Made by a program: the position numbers and the translations under genes. This document shows, piece by piece, positions 32,841-42,516 of a stretch of 64,000 nt of DNA. How positions within the stretch are numbered: the first letter of the stretch is position 1; each line of letters begins with the position of its first letter. The notes under the pieces are model-generated. The model was not told the origin of the DNA. It saw only the letters and a program-made list of their open reading frames with translations, and ran no database searches. Source of the DNA: Prorocentrum cordatum (lineage: Eukaryota; Sar; Dinophyceae; Prorocentrales; Prorocentraceae); NCBI GenBank assembly GCA_963575745.1, contig CAUYUJ010014271.1:875862-939861 (forward strand). The letters are read 5' to 3'.

Positions 32841-33290
32841 GCCAGAGCGGGCAACCCAGGCTTCGAAACAAAGGCCTCACATAGGACAGGTTCCACACGC
32901 CGAGGCAGCCTCATTTCATCGTCTCCCCATTGCCCGCTGTCAAAAAGACCAGCCCCTCGACTTTCACAGCGGCCCTGGAGCGCGAGCAACGCACATTGGC
33001 CAACAAAACTGGGCGGCAGAGATTCCAACTTAGTGGCTGACGAGGGAACGTAACGAGCGAAATGGCTCTGATACTTCCCGGCGCGCACACGAGATCACCT
33101 GGCACTAGCCAACTCCAGCGACGAATCTCGAACAAATAGAAGAAAAAAACAAACGTTCCAGCGCATGTAACCCAAGAAACCAAATATTGAGAAACCAAAT
33201 GCAACGCGCCGTGCCCGCATCGGGTGACAAAGTAAACTGCTGAGAAGAAGAGATGGGAGTCGTGCCGCCCCGTTGCGCCGCCATTCTGCA
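32841..33290. other. No domain recognised; probably LINE-A remnant
   Basis: The stretch lies between a LINE-A 3' remnant and a LINE-A 5' start. No open frame with a recognisable domain was found on either strand. Confidence 0.3.
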
Positions 33291-33630
33291 TGACTTCGTT
33301 ACCGCGCCCTGGCCCTCGAAACGGCCCCCCTGGCACCATCGTCGCCCTCTGGCGAAGACGGCGCGGCAGCCCCTGCCTCCGTGCACTTGCTTGTCTTGGT
33401 CGTTGGCGTCATCCGTCGCCGCGAGGCCCTAGGGCGATCGCGCCGTTGCCGAGCGCTCGGCCCTCCAGCGCGTCGCGTTCAGTTCAGCGATGGCAATCGA
33501 GAGTAGGCAAGATAACAAAACATGTTGACATGCCATCGCTCTGCAAACATGCAGCGCGGGGGTTTGCGACCCCGCGGTCAGAATGATATCGCATGAAAAC
33601 CGATCGAGCCAAGGCCTTCTGAGCGCGCTT
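33291..33630 (-). pseudogene. LINE-A copy 2: 5' fragment
   Basis: From 33630 leftwards the minus strand carries the same start as copies 1 and 3: AAGGCCTTGGCTCGATCG, then a GTTTTGTTATCTTGCC segment and GGAGGGCCGAGCGCTCGG. It decays by about 33.3 kb. The Met codon (ATGACGGGAAGC) belongs to the flanking monomer, and the reading continues MTGSALRRPWLDRF. Only the extreme 5' part is present. Confidence 0.55.
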
Positions 33631-33910
33631 CCCGTCATCCGCCAGGGTCTGTTTTTTGGGTGCCCCGAACCCTTCCCCGCCACAGTTGACAAATATTTCC
33701 CTCCGGGTCTAGACGCGCGTCCATCGCGCGACTCTTCGAGTCTGAGCGCGCCCCCCGTCATCCGCTGGAATCAAATGAAGGAGGCGCCCCGAACCCGTCC
33801 CCCTCAGACCCCCCCCCCCTTTGATAATATTTCCCTCTGGGTCCAAACAAATGCCCATCGCGCGACTCTTCGAGTCTGAGCGCGCTTCCCGTCGCCCGCC
33901 ATCCTCGGTT
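33631..33910 (-). repeat. Variant ~134-bp monomers at 5' side of copy 2
   Basis: CGACTCTTCGAGTCTGAGCG occurs at about 33728 and 33862, with CCCTCCGGGTCT or CCCTCTGGGTCC, CCCATCGCG and CCCGTCATCCGC between. Confidence 0.75.
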
Positions 33911-34329
33911 AGTGCGAGATGTTTGCATGCATTGCAGATTCCGCCACGACGCCCAGCTCGCTTCTTGCACCTCGAAGACATTTTTTGAAGACGCAACCCG
34001 AACTCAAGAGGTCCCGCGAGCTCCCGCAAGGCCTGCAGAAGGAGGCCTGCGCGCACGCACGCGGACGCATCGCGCGAGGCATCCATCCCCTGATGCATGG
34101 CGCCGCCCGACAGTCAAGAACCCTCTGGTCACGCGACGAGTGGACAGTAACCTTTGACGCAAAACTCAGCTGCGTGGCACCCGCGCCATCTGGCAGAACT
34201 GACATAACAGTAACAAGACGCAGAAAAATGCAGCCCACGGGACCAGGGATCACCTGGGAAGTAAGCCCCGCATCCGCAGAAGCCGCATCCTTCCCCACTG
34301 CCATGACCTTTGGCTTGAAGGCCATTCCT
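33911..34329 (-). repeat. LINE-A 3' region, copy C
   Basis: TTTTTTGAAGACGCAACCC, AGGTCCCGCGAGC and ACCTGGGAAGTAAGCCCC parallel TTTTTGAAGACGCAACC, AGGTCTCGCGAGC and CCTGAAGTAAACCC in the two other 3' regions. Confidence 0.7.
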
Positions 34330-35107
34330 CTACTCTCTTGGCGGCCTTGGAGCGCAGGGCGCGGTCGTCTTCTCTCCTGCCACATCGCCGCAAGGCGCAG
34401 CGCGCGGATGGCCTCGATCAACTCTCCGTGACGGTCCGCAGCCAGGATCCACAGGACCTCGCCCTCTTTCTCCTCTTCCCTGCACGCGACCGCGAAGCAC
34501 GTCGAGGCCTGGAACGAATTTTTCTGGGGGGGGGGGGGCCTTCTTTCCGACTGCGGCGGGCCTTCGAGGCTGCAATCGCCTGCGGCTGGCTGCCGTCGGA
34601 CATGTCCCCCTCCGACGCGGCTCCGCGCTCTCGCAATGCCACTCGGAGGTGGCGCAGCGCCGCTCGGAACAGGGCATGCGGTCGCTTGCCCTGTGGGTGG
34701 CCCCTGTGCGCCATGTCCTTCTCCGCGGCCTCGGCCTCGGCGATCTTGCCTGCTGATCGTGCGACCCCCCTGCGCGGCCCATGCTCAGCTTCATCCTGGC
34801 CTTGCTCGTCGTCTCCAGGACCACGTTGTTGTCGCGGTGGTTGGAGCGGTGGTGGTCCTCGCGCTGGAAAGTGAGCTTGGCCATCTCCTTCATCGGCGCT
34901 GCTCAGGGTGGTGCTGGCTCCGACCCCCCCCCCCTCGCCCTCGCCCTCGCATCTCAGCCGCTCGGCAGGTTTCGTGCGCGCGCCCTCGGGCGCTTCCTTG
35001 AACGTCGGACGACGGCCCAGGCGGCGGGGGCAGCGGGGGGGGCGCAGGAGGTGACTGAGGGCCCAACTCAACTTGAGCATCGGCAGCGACGGCGCGACAA
35101 CGACCAC
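34330..35107 (-). pseudogene. LINE-A C-terminal region, copy C
   Basis: Two overlapping minus frames share the conserved region. One (34893 to 34330) has VLETTSKARMKLSMGRAGG. The other (35107 to 34418) has AGKIAEAEAAEKDMAHRGHP, QGKRPHALFRAALRHLR and ALRERGAASEGDMSDGSQ, and ends LRTVTES. The frame change lies between SMGRAGG and the AGKIAEAE block. This region follows the zinc finger of copy 1, so it is probably the C-terminal end of the LINE-A polyprotein. Its function is unknown. Confidence 0.6.
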
Positions 35108-35178
35108 GAACGTGTTTCTTAAAGGAATATTTTAGCGATGGGGGTATGTTTCGGGGTCTCCCCAGTCATATGTTCATG

Positions 35179-35244
35179 ATGGTGGCGTCCTAAGTGGGCG
35201 TTGAGAGCTCCACTGCTTTGAAACTCCACATGACATTTTTGGCA
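35179..35244 (-). pseudogene. C2H2 zinc finger of LINE-A
   Basis: Reading the minus strand from 35244 gives CQKCHVEFQSSGALNAHLGR followed by HH. That is C-x2-C-x3-F-x5-L-x2-H-x4-H, a full C2H2 finger with correct hydrophobic spacing, although no long frame opens here. A nucleic-acid-binding finger after the RT is known in several LINE groups. The frame runs on as EHMTGETPKHTP toward the C-terminal region. The finger lies between the RT C-terminal part (ending 35339) and copy C. Confidence 0.65.
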
Positions 35245-35338
35245 GACATGGCTGCAGCTTCGGGGTCATCATCACCTCCTCTGCACACCTGAACTCCTGG
35301 GCCTGAACATGATACTGTCTGCGACTATCTTCGACCGT

Positions 35339-36322
35339 TTATTTGAAACTCCGCGCCATCGCGAGTCTGGATTTGGAGGGCCCCAGCAGCGGCGCGCAAA
35401 GTCCGGGGGCAAGCGACTCCAAGAGGACGGGCTCGCACTTCACGTCTTGCGGAAAGGCTGCGCAGAGGCGCGCCAGGTCAGTCAGCAACCGGCGCTGGCG
35501 GTCGGTTGTTCCGCCCGCCCGTGCAGGGGTGAGCGCGCCAAGCTGGCGCGCCCTGACGGCAACGGGGGCGCCCGCGGGGGGCGCCGCCGGCATGGGCGCA
35601 GGCTTGAGCGGGCCACGCCGCCACAGGAGTCGGCGGCATCTCAGATCTGACTGGATCGTGTGCACCCTCGGGCGTCCCCTCACCTCCTCGTTGGTGGTGG
35701 CCGCCAGATGTCCTGGCATCCCCGTCGCGCAGCGAAGCCCGGTGGCCTGCCAGCGCCCGGTTTGAATCATAACTCCATCACCGAGAAGACGCCCCTCCAA
35801 TCCATGTAGCACAATGGAACGGTCGAGCGAAAACCACAGTCGCACTCTCGGCTGCGTAGGGGCGGCACCCCTGCGCAAGACCTTCGGCGCCGGGCGCGCG
35901 CGGGCGACGCTGGCCTTGCGAATCCAAGACCCCGCTGCCACTCGCCCAGCGGCGGACAGCTGAAGCCCCAGGTACCGGGCGGCATCCCGAGGGTGAAAAG
36001 GCTGGCCTCCCCATGTCACGCCAGTCGCCCTCGCGGCGGTATCTTCGTTGAAGCGTCTCGACCCGCGGCAGGCAATGGCCCCCGTCCACGGCGCGTTCAC
36101 GCGGTAGTCCATGGAGCGAGCCACAGAGGCAATGAATGCGATGGACTCGGTGACTTCGGCCTGGCCATCGAAAACTGCCACGGCAACCGGGTCATCCACA
36201 GAGCAAGCCCGCGATGCATCCAGGCGCGCAATCACGTCATCGAGGCCGAGCGTGGCGTTGATAAGCACAAAAGACCTGTTCTGCCTCGCTATCCTCGCAG
36301 CCGTCAGCGCCACGCGGCACAT
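35339..36322 (-). pseudogene. LINE-A copy 1: RT catalytic box and C-terminal part
   Basis: A 327-codon minus frame. Near its start it reads RACSVDDPVAVAVF, which fits RT motif C (YxDD followed by hydrophobics) with Ser in place of Tyr. Later AARYLGLQLSAAGR fits the post-catalytic YLG segment. Near the C-terminus a GRPRVHTIQSDLRCRRLLWR segment resembles the thumb/connector of LINE RTs. The frame is long and continuous, so this part may have decayed less than the palm to its right. It ends LAMARSFK, some 95 bp before the zinc finger. Confidence 0.6.
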
Positions 36323-36444
36323 GACATAACGGAACAGAACAGCGGCCCTCAGGGAGGGGGCAGAGCGCCGCCATCCTCGTCGACGCGCCGGGCCGGAAGA
36401 CGCGAAACAACAAGCGCGCTAAGAAGGAAGATTGCGCAACGAGG

Positions 36445-37226
36445 TCAGTCACGCCAGCGCTTGTGCTGGCCTCCTGCGATTCTCTTTGCGTTCACGCGAA
36501 AACACGGCTTCCAGCTGGCGCTGGATGAAAGTAGCGGGGCCTCCGCCGACCCTTGGCGAACGCTGAGTTGGACAGCAAGCTGTACGACGATCTTACCAGA
36601 TTTCGGATCTTTGGATAGGCGGCAAGCGCCGTCGTGGAGTTCGGAGCGCAGAGGGACTCCAGCCGACTCAACTACCCGATGGACCTCATCCCAAATGGTC
36701 GACCGAGTAAGGCAGTCGAAAGCGTTCCCCAGGCCCACCAGCACCCAGACAAGAATTTTGCATTTCTTTGAGTGTCCGGCACCCACTCGAAAACACCGAA
36801 AATGCCACCAATCATAGCTATGGCATCACGAGTAGATCTCTTCGCTGTAGCACCGAACTGCCTGGGTGCAATATTTGCCACAGCAGTCTCGACGAACGGT
36901 CGGAACAATAATTTAGATGTGCGCCTGCCGAGATGGTCGACAATGTTGAGCGTGCGGTAGTGGTCGCGGGCGTTGACCCCATCGCCCTCGGCCTTGCGCA
37001 GCTGCGCGGTGGCCCCGCCTTTGAGCTGGACAGGCACGCTCGCGCTCTGGGCAATCCCATGGACAAGATGCTGCGCGGGGGCGGCGATCACAATGCCAGC
37101 CAACTTCCGCAACTCAGCCACCACGCCTTGCGGCCGAGGGCGTCCACCGCCTGCGCCATCGATGGGTGGGGCCGCCCCGGGTTCGGCATGAAGTAGATGG
37201 GTTTCTGGGCGTCGGCAGCGGTGCAC
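36445..37226 (-). pseudogene. LINE-A copy 1: RT fingers and palm
   Basis: Two minus frames join. The first (37226 to 36672) reads VPVQLKGGATAQLRKAEG, HYRTLNIVDHLGRRTSKLL and APRQFGATAKRSTRDAIAMI. These are the WKGG-like, YRxI and QxGxxxxRST segments of LINE RT fingers. The second (36786 to 36445) reads VLVGLGNAFDCLTRSTIWDE and LSVRQGSAEAPLLSS. The first is motif A with the leading Asp replaced by Gly (LxDLxxAFD expected), the second motif B (QGxxxxP). A frameshift near 36.77 kb separates them, and a stop at 36445 separates motif B from motif C. It is therefore inactive as it stands. Confidence 0.7.
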
Positions 37227-37867
37227 CTCAGGAGATGATGGAGAGTTTGAGCTCCCTGAGTGGTTGGTGGCCGCGCCGTGGGCGTAGGCCTGAAAGCTGG
37301 CGGGACCTCACTGCGTCGGAATATGTTGAGCAGGGTCTGCTCACGCGCGTGAACCTCAGAATCAGCGCCCATGCAAGGCATGCCGTTGGCGCCCGCCACC
37401 GCTTCAGTAGCTGGGTTGGGCTCGGGGGCGACGCGCCCAATGAACATGCGGTTCTTCCTGTGGTCGATGAGTCGGGCGGCAGCGGTAGCTTCCCCAGCAA
37501 TCGCAGCAATTGCCTGGCGTCGTGCAGCCCGGGTAGCTCGCTGTGCAACCGTAGAAAGGTGTCGGGCGCGCGCCTGCGCATTCAACAGCACGCCAGTAGG
37601 TGCGCGCAGATCCGACAGCGCAGTCGCCCAACGCGTGGTTTCCTGCTCATGCTTGATATTTTGGAAAGTCTCAGGCGTGAGCGTGAAGAACGTTCGCCCT
37701 GTCTTGGGCGTGGGGAAATGAATTGCTGCTGTCGCCACTGCGTGCTCCAGGAGATCATGGCATTCAGTCGGTGCCCTCGCCGCCGGCTCGGGGCAAGGGG
37801 GCGAGGGCGCGGGCCGGGCGGCCCCGGCACCTCGCGTCGCAGATGTTGGCGGCCACTGGGCCGTCAC
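37227..37867 (-). pseudogene. LINE-A copy 1: linker between endonuclease and RT
   Basis: The minus frame 37867 to 37088 reads LLEHAVATAAIHFPTPK, PETFQNIKHEQETTRWA, LLNAQARARHLSTVAQRATR and PEPNPATEAVAGANGMPC. It is Ala/Arg-rich and probably helical. The position between endonuclease and RT is that of the variable linker in LINE ORF2 proteins. No separate domain is recognised. Confidence 0.5.
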
Positions 37868-39175
37868 TCCCCGGTGATTCAGCTTCGGCCGCGGCCCAGC
37901 GCTGCCGTGCTTTACGGGAACCCATCAGCTTTTGTCTGTCCCACGTCGGCGCAGGTGGCTTTGGCTGGCGCTTCGAGAAGTGGTTGCCCGCTCGCACTGA
38001 AGCTTCGATGATCTTTCGATCGCGGGCGGCGCCAAGGGAGAGGGGCGCGTCGCGGATCACTCGAGCGTAATCTTGAGAGCCAGTGCGCCTTGAAGTAGCG
38101 ATATAGTCGATCCTGGGTTCGCCTTGGCCGCCAGGACCGCGCGCGTGGAGCTGCGACCCTTGGCCGACCCGAAGGCGCCGAGCGCGCGTGCGGCGCTGGG
38201 AGAGAATGCCAGAGATGTCGGCATCCACCGCGGGAGCTCGGATGCCGAACTTCAGGGAACGAAGGTGCCATGGCGCCGTTGCCATCCAATGCTAAGAGCA
38301 TGGCGCACCTCGTCGGCGCGCAGCCCAGGTCCCGATTCAAACTGTAAAAGAATTAGTCTCTGCCACAAGGGCGCGCCGCATGGACGGTCGCAGTGATTGG
38401 GCGGACCTGGGGCTCGTCGGCAGGGGCATGCCAGCTGAGGACGAAGAAGGTCTATGCGGGGCTTGCGCTGGACTCGGATGCCCACCAACTTGCCCACTTG
38501 CCATCGATGCGATGCTTTGATGTCGTCTATGGAAACAGTCCTCTTAGATATCGCATGGTCACTCCATCCTCCAGGTATCGGGCTAATCTGGGAGAAGGGG
38601 TGATAATGTAGTCCGCGCTCTCCCGCTGGTGTTTGATTGACAGCATGGTTCCCTGCAGGGCAAGGACATCAACTCGGGCGTTCGCTGTGTATGTGACGAC
38701 CTCGCCCAGTCTGCCAGGCATCAGCATGGCCTCGGCAGTGTAAAACCACATCTTGACAGACCCGCGTCGTGGTACGCGGCGGCAAAGTCGGAGGTGTGAT
38801 GGTGGGAGCACCACGCCGTGATGTGCCGCAAGTCGGCATAGCTTTGCCACTGTGTCCTGACCTTCGTGTAGGACCCCCCCGAACTAGATTCGCCCTCCGG
38901 CGAGAATGGCCCTGCAGGCGCGGTGATAGCTCCTTTTGTTGTGCACCTGCTCGCCCACATCGTGATCGTCGTCGGTCAACATAAGGCCCCACGGTGGTCG
39001 TGCCGCCACCGAACGCTCGGCCCTCCAGCGTGATGTATACAACTCTACGATGGCGCATCGGAAGAAAAAGGAGAAACGAAACATGTCTCACCATCGTCTG
39101 GAATGCATGCTGTCCCGCGGGTACTCTGTTGCCACCTAGAATCGCTCGGGCCAGGGCCTTTCGAAGTCCCGTCAT
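37868..39175 (-). pseudogene. LINE-A copy 1: AP-type endonuclease region
   Basis: The ATG at 39175 (ATGACGGGACTTCG) lies in monomer-derived sequence and opens a 168-codon frame, MTGLRKALARAIL. Further on, other frames read HTSDFAAAYHDAGLSRCGF (38.75 kb) and TYTANARVDVLALQGTM (about 38.65 kb). The latter fits the N-terminal endonuclease block (D-V-L-x-L-Q-E-T) with the catalytic Glu replaced by Gly. At about 38.06-38.11 kb QGEPRIDYIATSRRTGSQ fits the C-terminal block around RIDYI. This is followed by EASVRAGNHFSKRQPKPP and QKLMGSRKARQRW. At least three frames are needed, so the region is a pseudogene. The same start and same C-terminal block occur in copy 3. Confidence 0.6.
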
Positions 39176-39392
39176 CCGCCAGCCCCCTTAAGGGGCCACC
39201 GCGCTGTAGGACTAGGTTGCTGCTCCATGCAGTAGTTGCAGTTTCAAGTCTCCACTGTTACAATCCTGTTTTCTGATTGTTGTTGTAAATTGTTCGAATC
39301 CGCGCGACGGGGGGGGGGGGGCACACCAGCACGCTCGCACCCCCAAGCCTGGGGGCGTGGGACACGTGCAAAACGTGAAATTCGCACCCCTG
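39176..39392. other. No feature recognised; poly-G run
   Basis: A 12-base G run lies at 39310-39321. The monomer remnant CCCGTCATCCGCCAG at 39168-39182 ends the LINE-A cluster. Confidence 0.4.
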
Positions 39393-39690
39393 GAACCATG
39401 ACCAGGTACAAATTGCAATGCTCGCGCCCCCGAAGCTGCAAACCCTTGTAACTTACACGATCTGTGCGCCCCCGAGGCAACACACCTTCGCAAATTACTC
39501 CGTGCTCGCGTCCCCGAAGCCACAACCCATCCGTAAATTATATTATCTTCGCGTCCCCGAGGCCACAAACCCTAGCACATGATACACGTGTCGCATCCCC
39601 GAGGCAACGCACCCTTGCAAATGACTCAGTATTCTCGGCCCCGGGGCCATACACCATCCGCAAACTACGCCATATTCGCACTGCCGATGC
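39393..39690. repeat. ~43-bp tandem repeat, 6-7 units
   Basis: TCGCGTCCCCGAGGC or variants recurs at about 39422, 39465, 39506, 39549, 39590 and 39634. Each is followed by CACAMACCCT and GCAAATTA-like segments. Confidence 0.75.
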
Positions 39691-40250
39691 CAAGAGTGCT
39701 CCAAAAGGCCTGAAGATGGGTCCAAGACGGCCCAAGAGGGCCCAAAAAACGCTCCAAGAGGCCTCCCGAGAGAACCCAACAGGCCAACATCGTCGATTTG
39801 ACGACGGTGTTTGAAGGAGGTTGGCTTTCTCGAGTGTTGTACTTTACAATGTTCCAGAACGGCCCAAAAATCCCCCATGACCGCTCCAAAACAGCCCAAG
39901 ACGCCCCCCAAAGGGCCCCAAGACGGCCCAAGCGGGTTCCAAGATGGCCCACGAAACGCTCAACACGGCCCGAGAGAGCCCCAAGACGGCCCCAAGAGAG
40001 GCCCAAGCAGGGCACCACGAACCGAACATTTTATACTTGTGCCCCGAAAAACCCCCAGCAGGCCCCTGGGGGCCGCCAAGAGGCCCAAAGCGGCCCAAAG
40101 AGACGCCCAGGACGCGCCCAAAACGCCTCCAACAGGTTCACAATATACCCCATGAGGCCTTAAGAGGCCCCTAAGAAGCACCAAAACCAACTCTACGAGG
40201 CCCCCGAGAGGCCCGCCCCGACACCCCGACACACGTACAAGAGACCTCAT
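39691..40250. repeat. Degenerate CCCAAGACGGCC-type repeat
   Basis: Short imperfect units of CCCAAGACGGCC, CCAAAA and AGAGGCCC fill the stretch. They give Trp/Leu/Gly-rich frames on the minus strand and Pro/Arg/Lys-rich frames on the plus. No gene is inferred. Confidence 0.6.
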
Positions 40251-41475
40251 ACCCACAACCCAGGCACGGTAGGGGGCTGAGCAGAAAACCACTAGGATAA
40301 CGCCAGCGTTTCAACATGCGCTGATGATTCCTATCGGCCCCCGCATGGTTTTCCCAGATGCGCCAAGGTAGCGCCGAGACGCATCGACGCGACTCTGAAA
40401 TACCCCATTATGATAAGAGACGGGCTGGCGGCAGGGTACGGACGAACAAATGAACGAACGAACGAAATGACTCAGGAACGGCGTGTCTGCAAAATCGTGC
40501 GGTGTGCGCTGGAACTGGGCGGATTAGAAATACGTTCCTGACTAATTCGCTTCTAAAAGGCGCGGCGCCGAGAAGGAACTCTCGCCACGCGTGATACTAG
40601 ATGCACTTTGGCTCCCACCCACCCCCTACCTCGGCGGAAAGGCTCGATGCTTTGAAGGCTGGGTGCGGCCGTAGGGTCGGAGCAACATTGGGGGGGAGGA
40701 GCTCCAGCGCACGAGCTCCCCCCTTCAAGGAGAACCCACGACGCTGGCATGCAAAGGGGACGAGGCGCTTGGCCCCCCCCCCCCAAGAGCCCGAAGCAAG
40801 CGAGAGAGGAGCCGGGAAGAGGGGAGGACCACAATGCGGAGGGGGACAGCCTAAGCAGGTAGAAAACTCCCCATGCCCAAGCCTCTGAACATCCTAACTG
40901 ACAAACCAATCTCGGGTCGGTCCATGTCCCCCTGAAAGAGGAGGGAGAGAAACGAGCTATCTACGATCACTCTGGATGCCCAATATCCCGAGGATTCTAT
41001 CCAAAGGGGGGCATCGCGGAGGAGGTCTAAGAGGGAGGAGCCGCGGTGGGAGCGGGGGAGTTGGCCTAGACCCCGCCACTGCCCTAGGGGTAGCTCCCTG
41101 GGCCCCTTCTGGAAGTACACGCGGTACAAGGAGTTACCGCAATCGGTCCCGTCTCCATCGCAGGAGTGGAGGGTCTGATCTGTGGATCCCTCTTAATTGC
41201 CATAGCCTATCCCGAAGCTGTCGAGAGCGCCGCTGTCCCAGAGGGGATCGCATCATGGATGTCGGCGGAATCAACATCGCTGCATCGCTGTCGAAGGGTA
41301 CCCCCCTGATGCACTTCTGCTGGCAGGTCGTAGTGGTGGTGACGTCACTTCTGCCTTCCCTTCCACAGCATTATTGGAGCGCTCCGCCGACGAGCTTCGC
41401 TGAGGCGACGAAGAACCCACAAGGGCGATCCCGACCAAGCCGAGCGCTGCAAAGCCGACGATGAGTCAGGAGGAA
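40251..41475. other. No gene recognised
   Basis: A short GAAC run (GAACGAACGAACGAA) lies at 40452-40467. A 162-codon plus frame at 40976-41464 has no domain. Nothing else was recognised. Confidence 0.3.
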
Positions 41476-41605
41476 GTGGAGGACGAGGACGAGGACGAGG
41501 AGGAGGAGCATGAGGAGGAGGAGGAGGAGGAGGAGGAGGAGGAGGAGGAGGAGGGCGAGTAGGAGGACGACGACAAGGACGAGGATAAAGAGGAGGAGGA
41601 GGAAG
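41476..41605. repeat. (GAG)n microsatellite
   Basis: GAGGACGAGGAC units grade into GAG repeats. Confidence 0.9.
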
Positions 41606-42205
41606 AGGTTTTCGTTCCACGCAATGGACAACCTTTTCATAGCTCAACTCTCAAGCACTGCATAACACGACGGCATGGCACAAGACAGGCACCTCGAAAC
41701 GAGCCGCATGACCCAATGCGACAATCCCACGCGACGCTCGACATCCAGGATGAGGACGAGGATGACGAGGACGAGGAGTACACAGCCCGAGGGGACGACC
41801 GACGACGGCGGACGACAGTCAACTCCCAATCACCTCTAACTGCATGGCGGGGGCGCGCCTGCATAGCTGAACAAGACGAGCTCTGGCGAAGCTAAGCATT
41901 CTCGCCCGCTCTCTATGCGGGGCGACGCGTGGCCAATGCTTAGACTCGTGATAAGCTGCGCAACGAAGACCGAGAACGAGAGTGACAGAGACGAGAGCAA
42001 AGGACGAGAGAGGCATGACGAGGACGAGGAGCAGGAGGAAGAGGACGTGCCGGGCTCCCCCCAGGCGGCGAGGGTGCCAGCATTCCCCCCTCCCCCCCCC
42101 CCTGGAAGGCTGCGGCGGCCGCTGAGGCCCGCGCCCGCTCCTGCTCGTCCTGTGGGAGGGCCCACCCACCCCTCCAGGACGAGGACGAGAGGGGAGAAGG
42201 AAGGG
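41606..42205. other. No gene recognised
   Basis: A GAGGACGAG run lies at 41750-41785. Frames on both strands carry no domain. Confidence 0.3.
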
Positions 42206-42516
42206 GTCCTCCTCCCTATTCGCCTCCTCCTCCTCCTCCTCCTCCTCCCTCCCTCCCCCTCCTTTCCTCTCCTCCTCCTTCTCCTCCTCCTCCTCCTCCT
42301 CTTGCTCCTCCTCCTGCTGCTCCTCATCTTCTTCCTCTCTCCTCCTCCTCCTCCTCCCACCTCCTTCTCCTCCTCTCCTCTCTCCTCCTCATCCTCCTCC
42401 TCATCCTCCTCCCCCTCCTCCCCTCCTCCTCCTCCTCCTCTCCTCCTCTTCCTCCTCCTCCTCCTCCTCCTCCTACTCCTACTCCTACTCCTCCTCCCCC
42501 TCCTCCACCCCCGCTA
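42206..42516. repeat. (CTC)n microsatellite
   Basis: About 300 bp of CTC/CCT with TTC and TAC variants. It is flanked at 42.77-42.92 kb by more CTCCTC sequence. Confidence 0.95.

Noticed and set aside
39290-39305. TTCGAATCC resembling a tRNA T-loop
   Set aside because: No matching cloverleaf lies on either side; it is next to a poly-G run.
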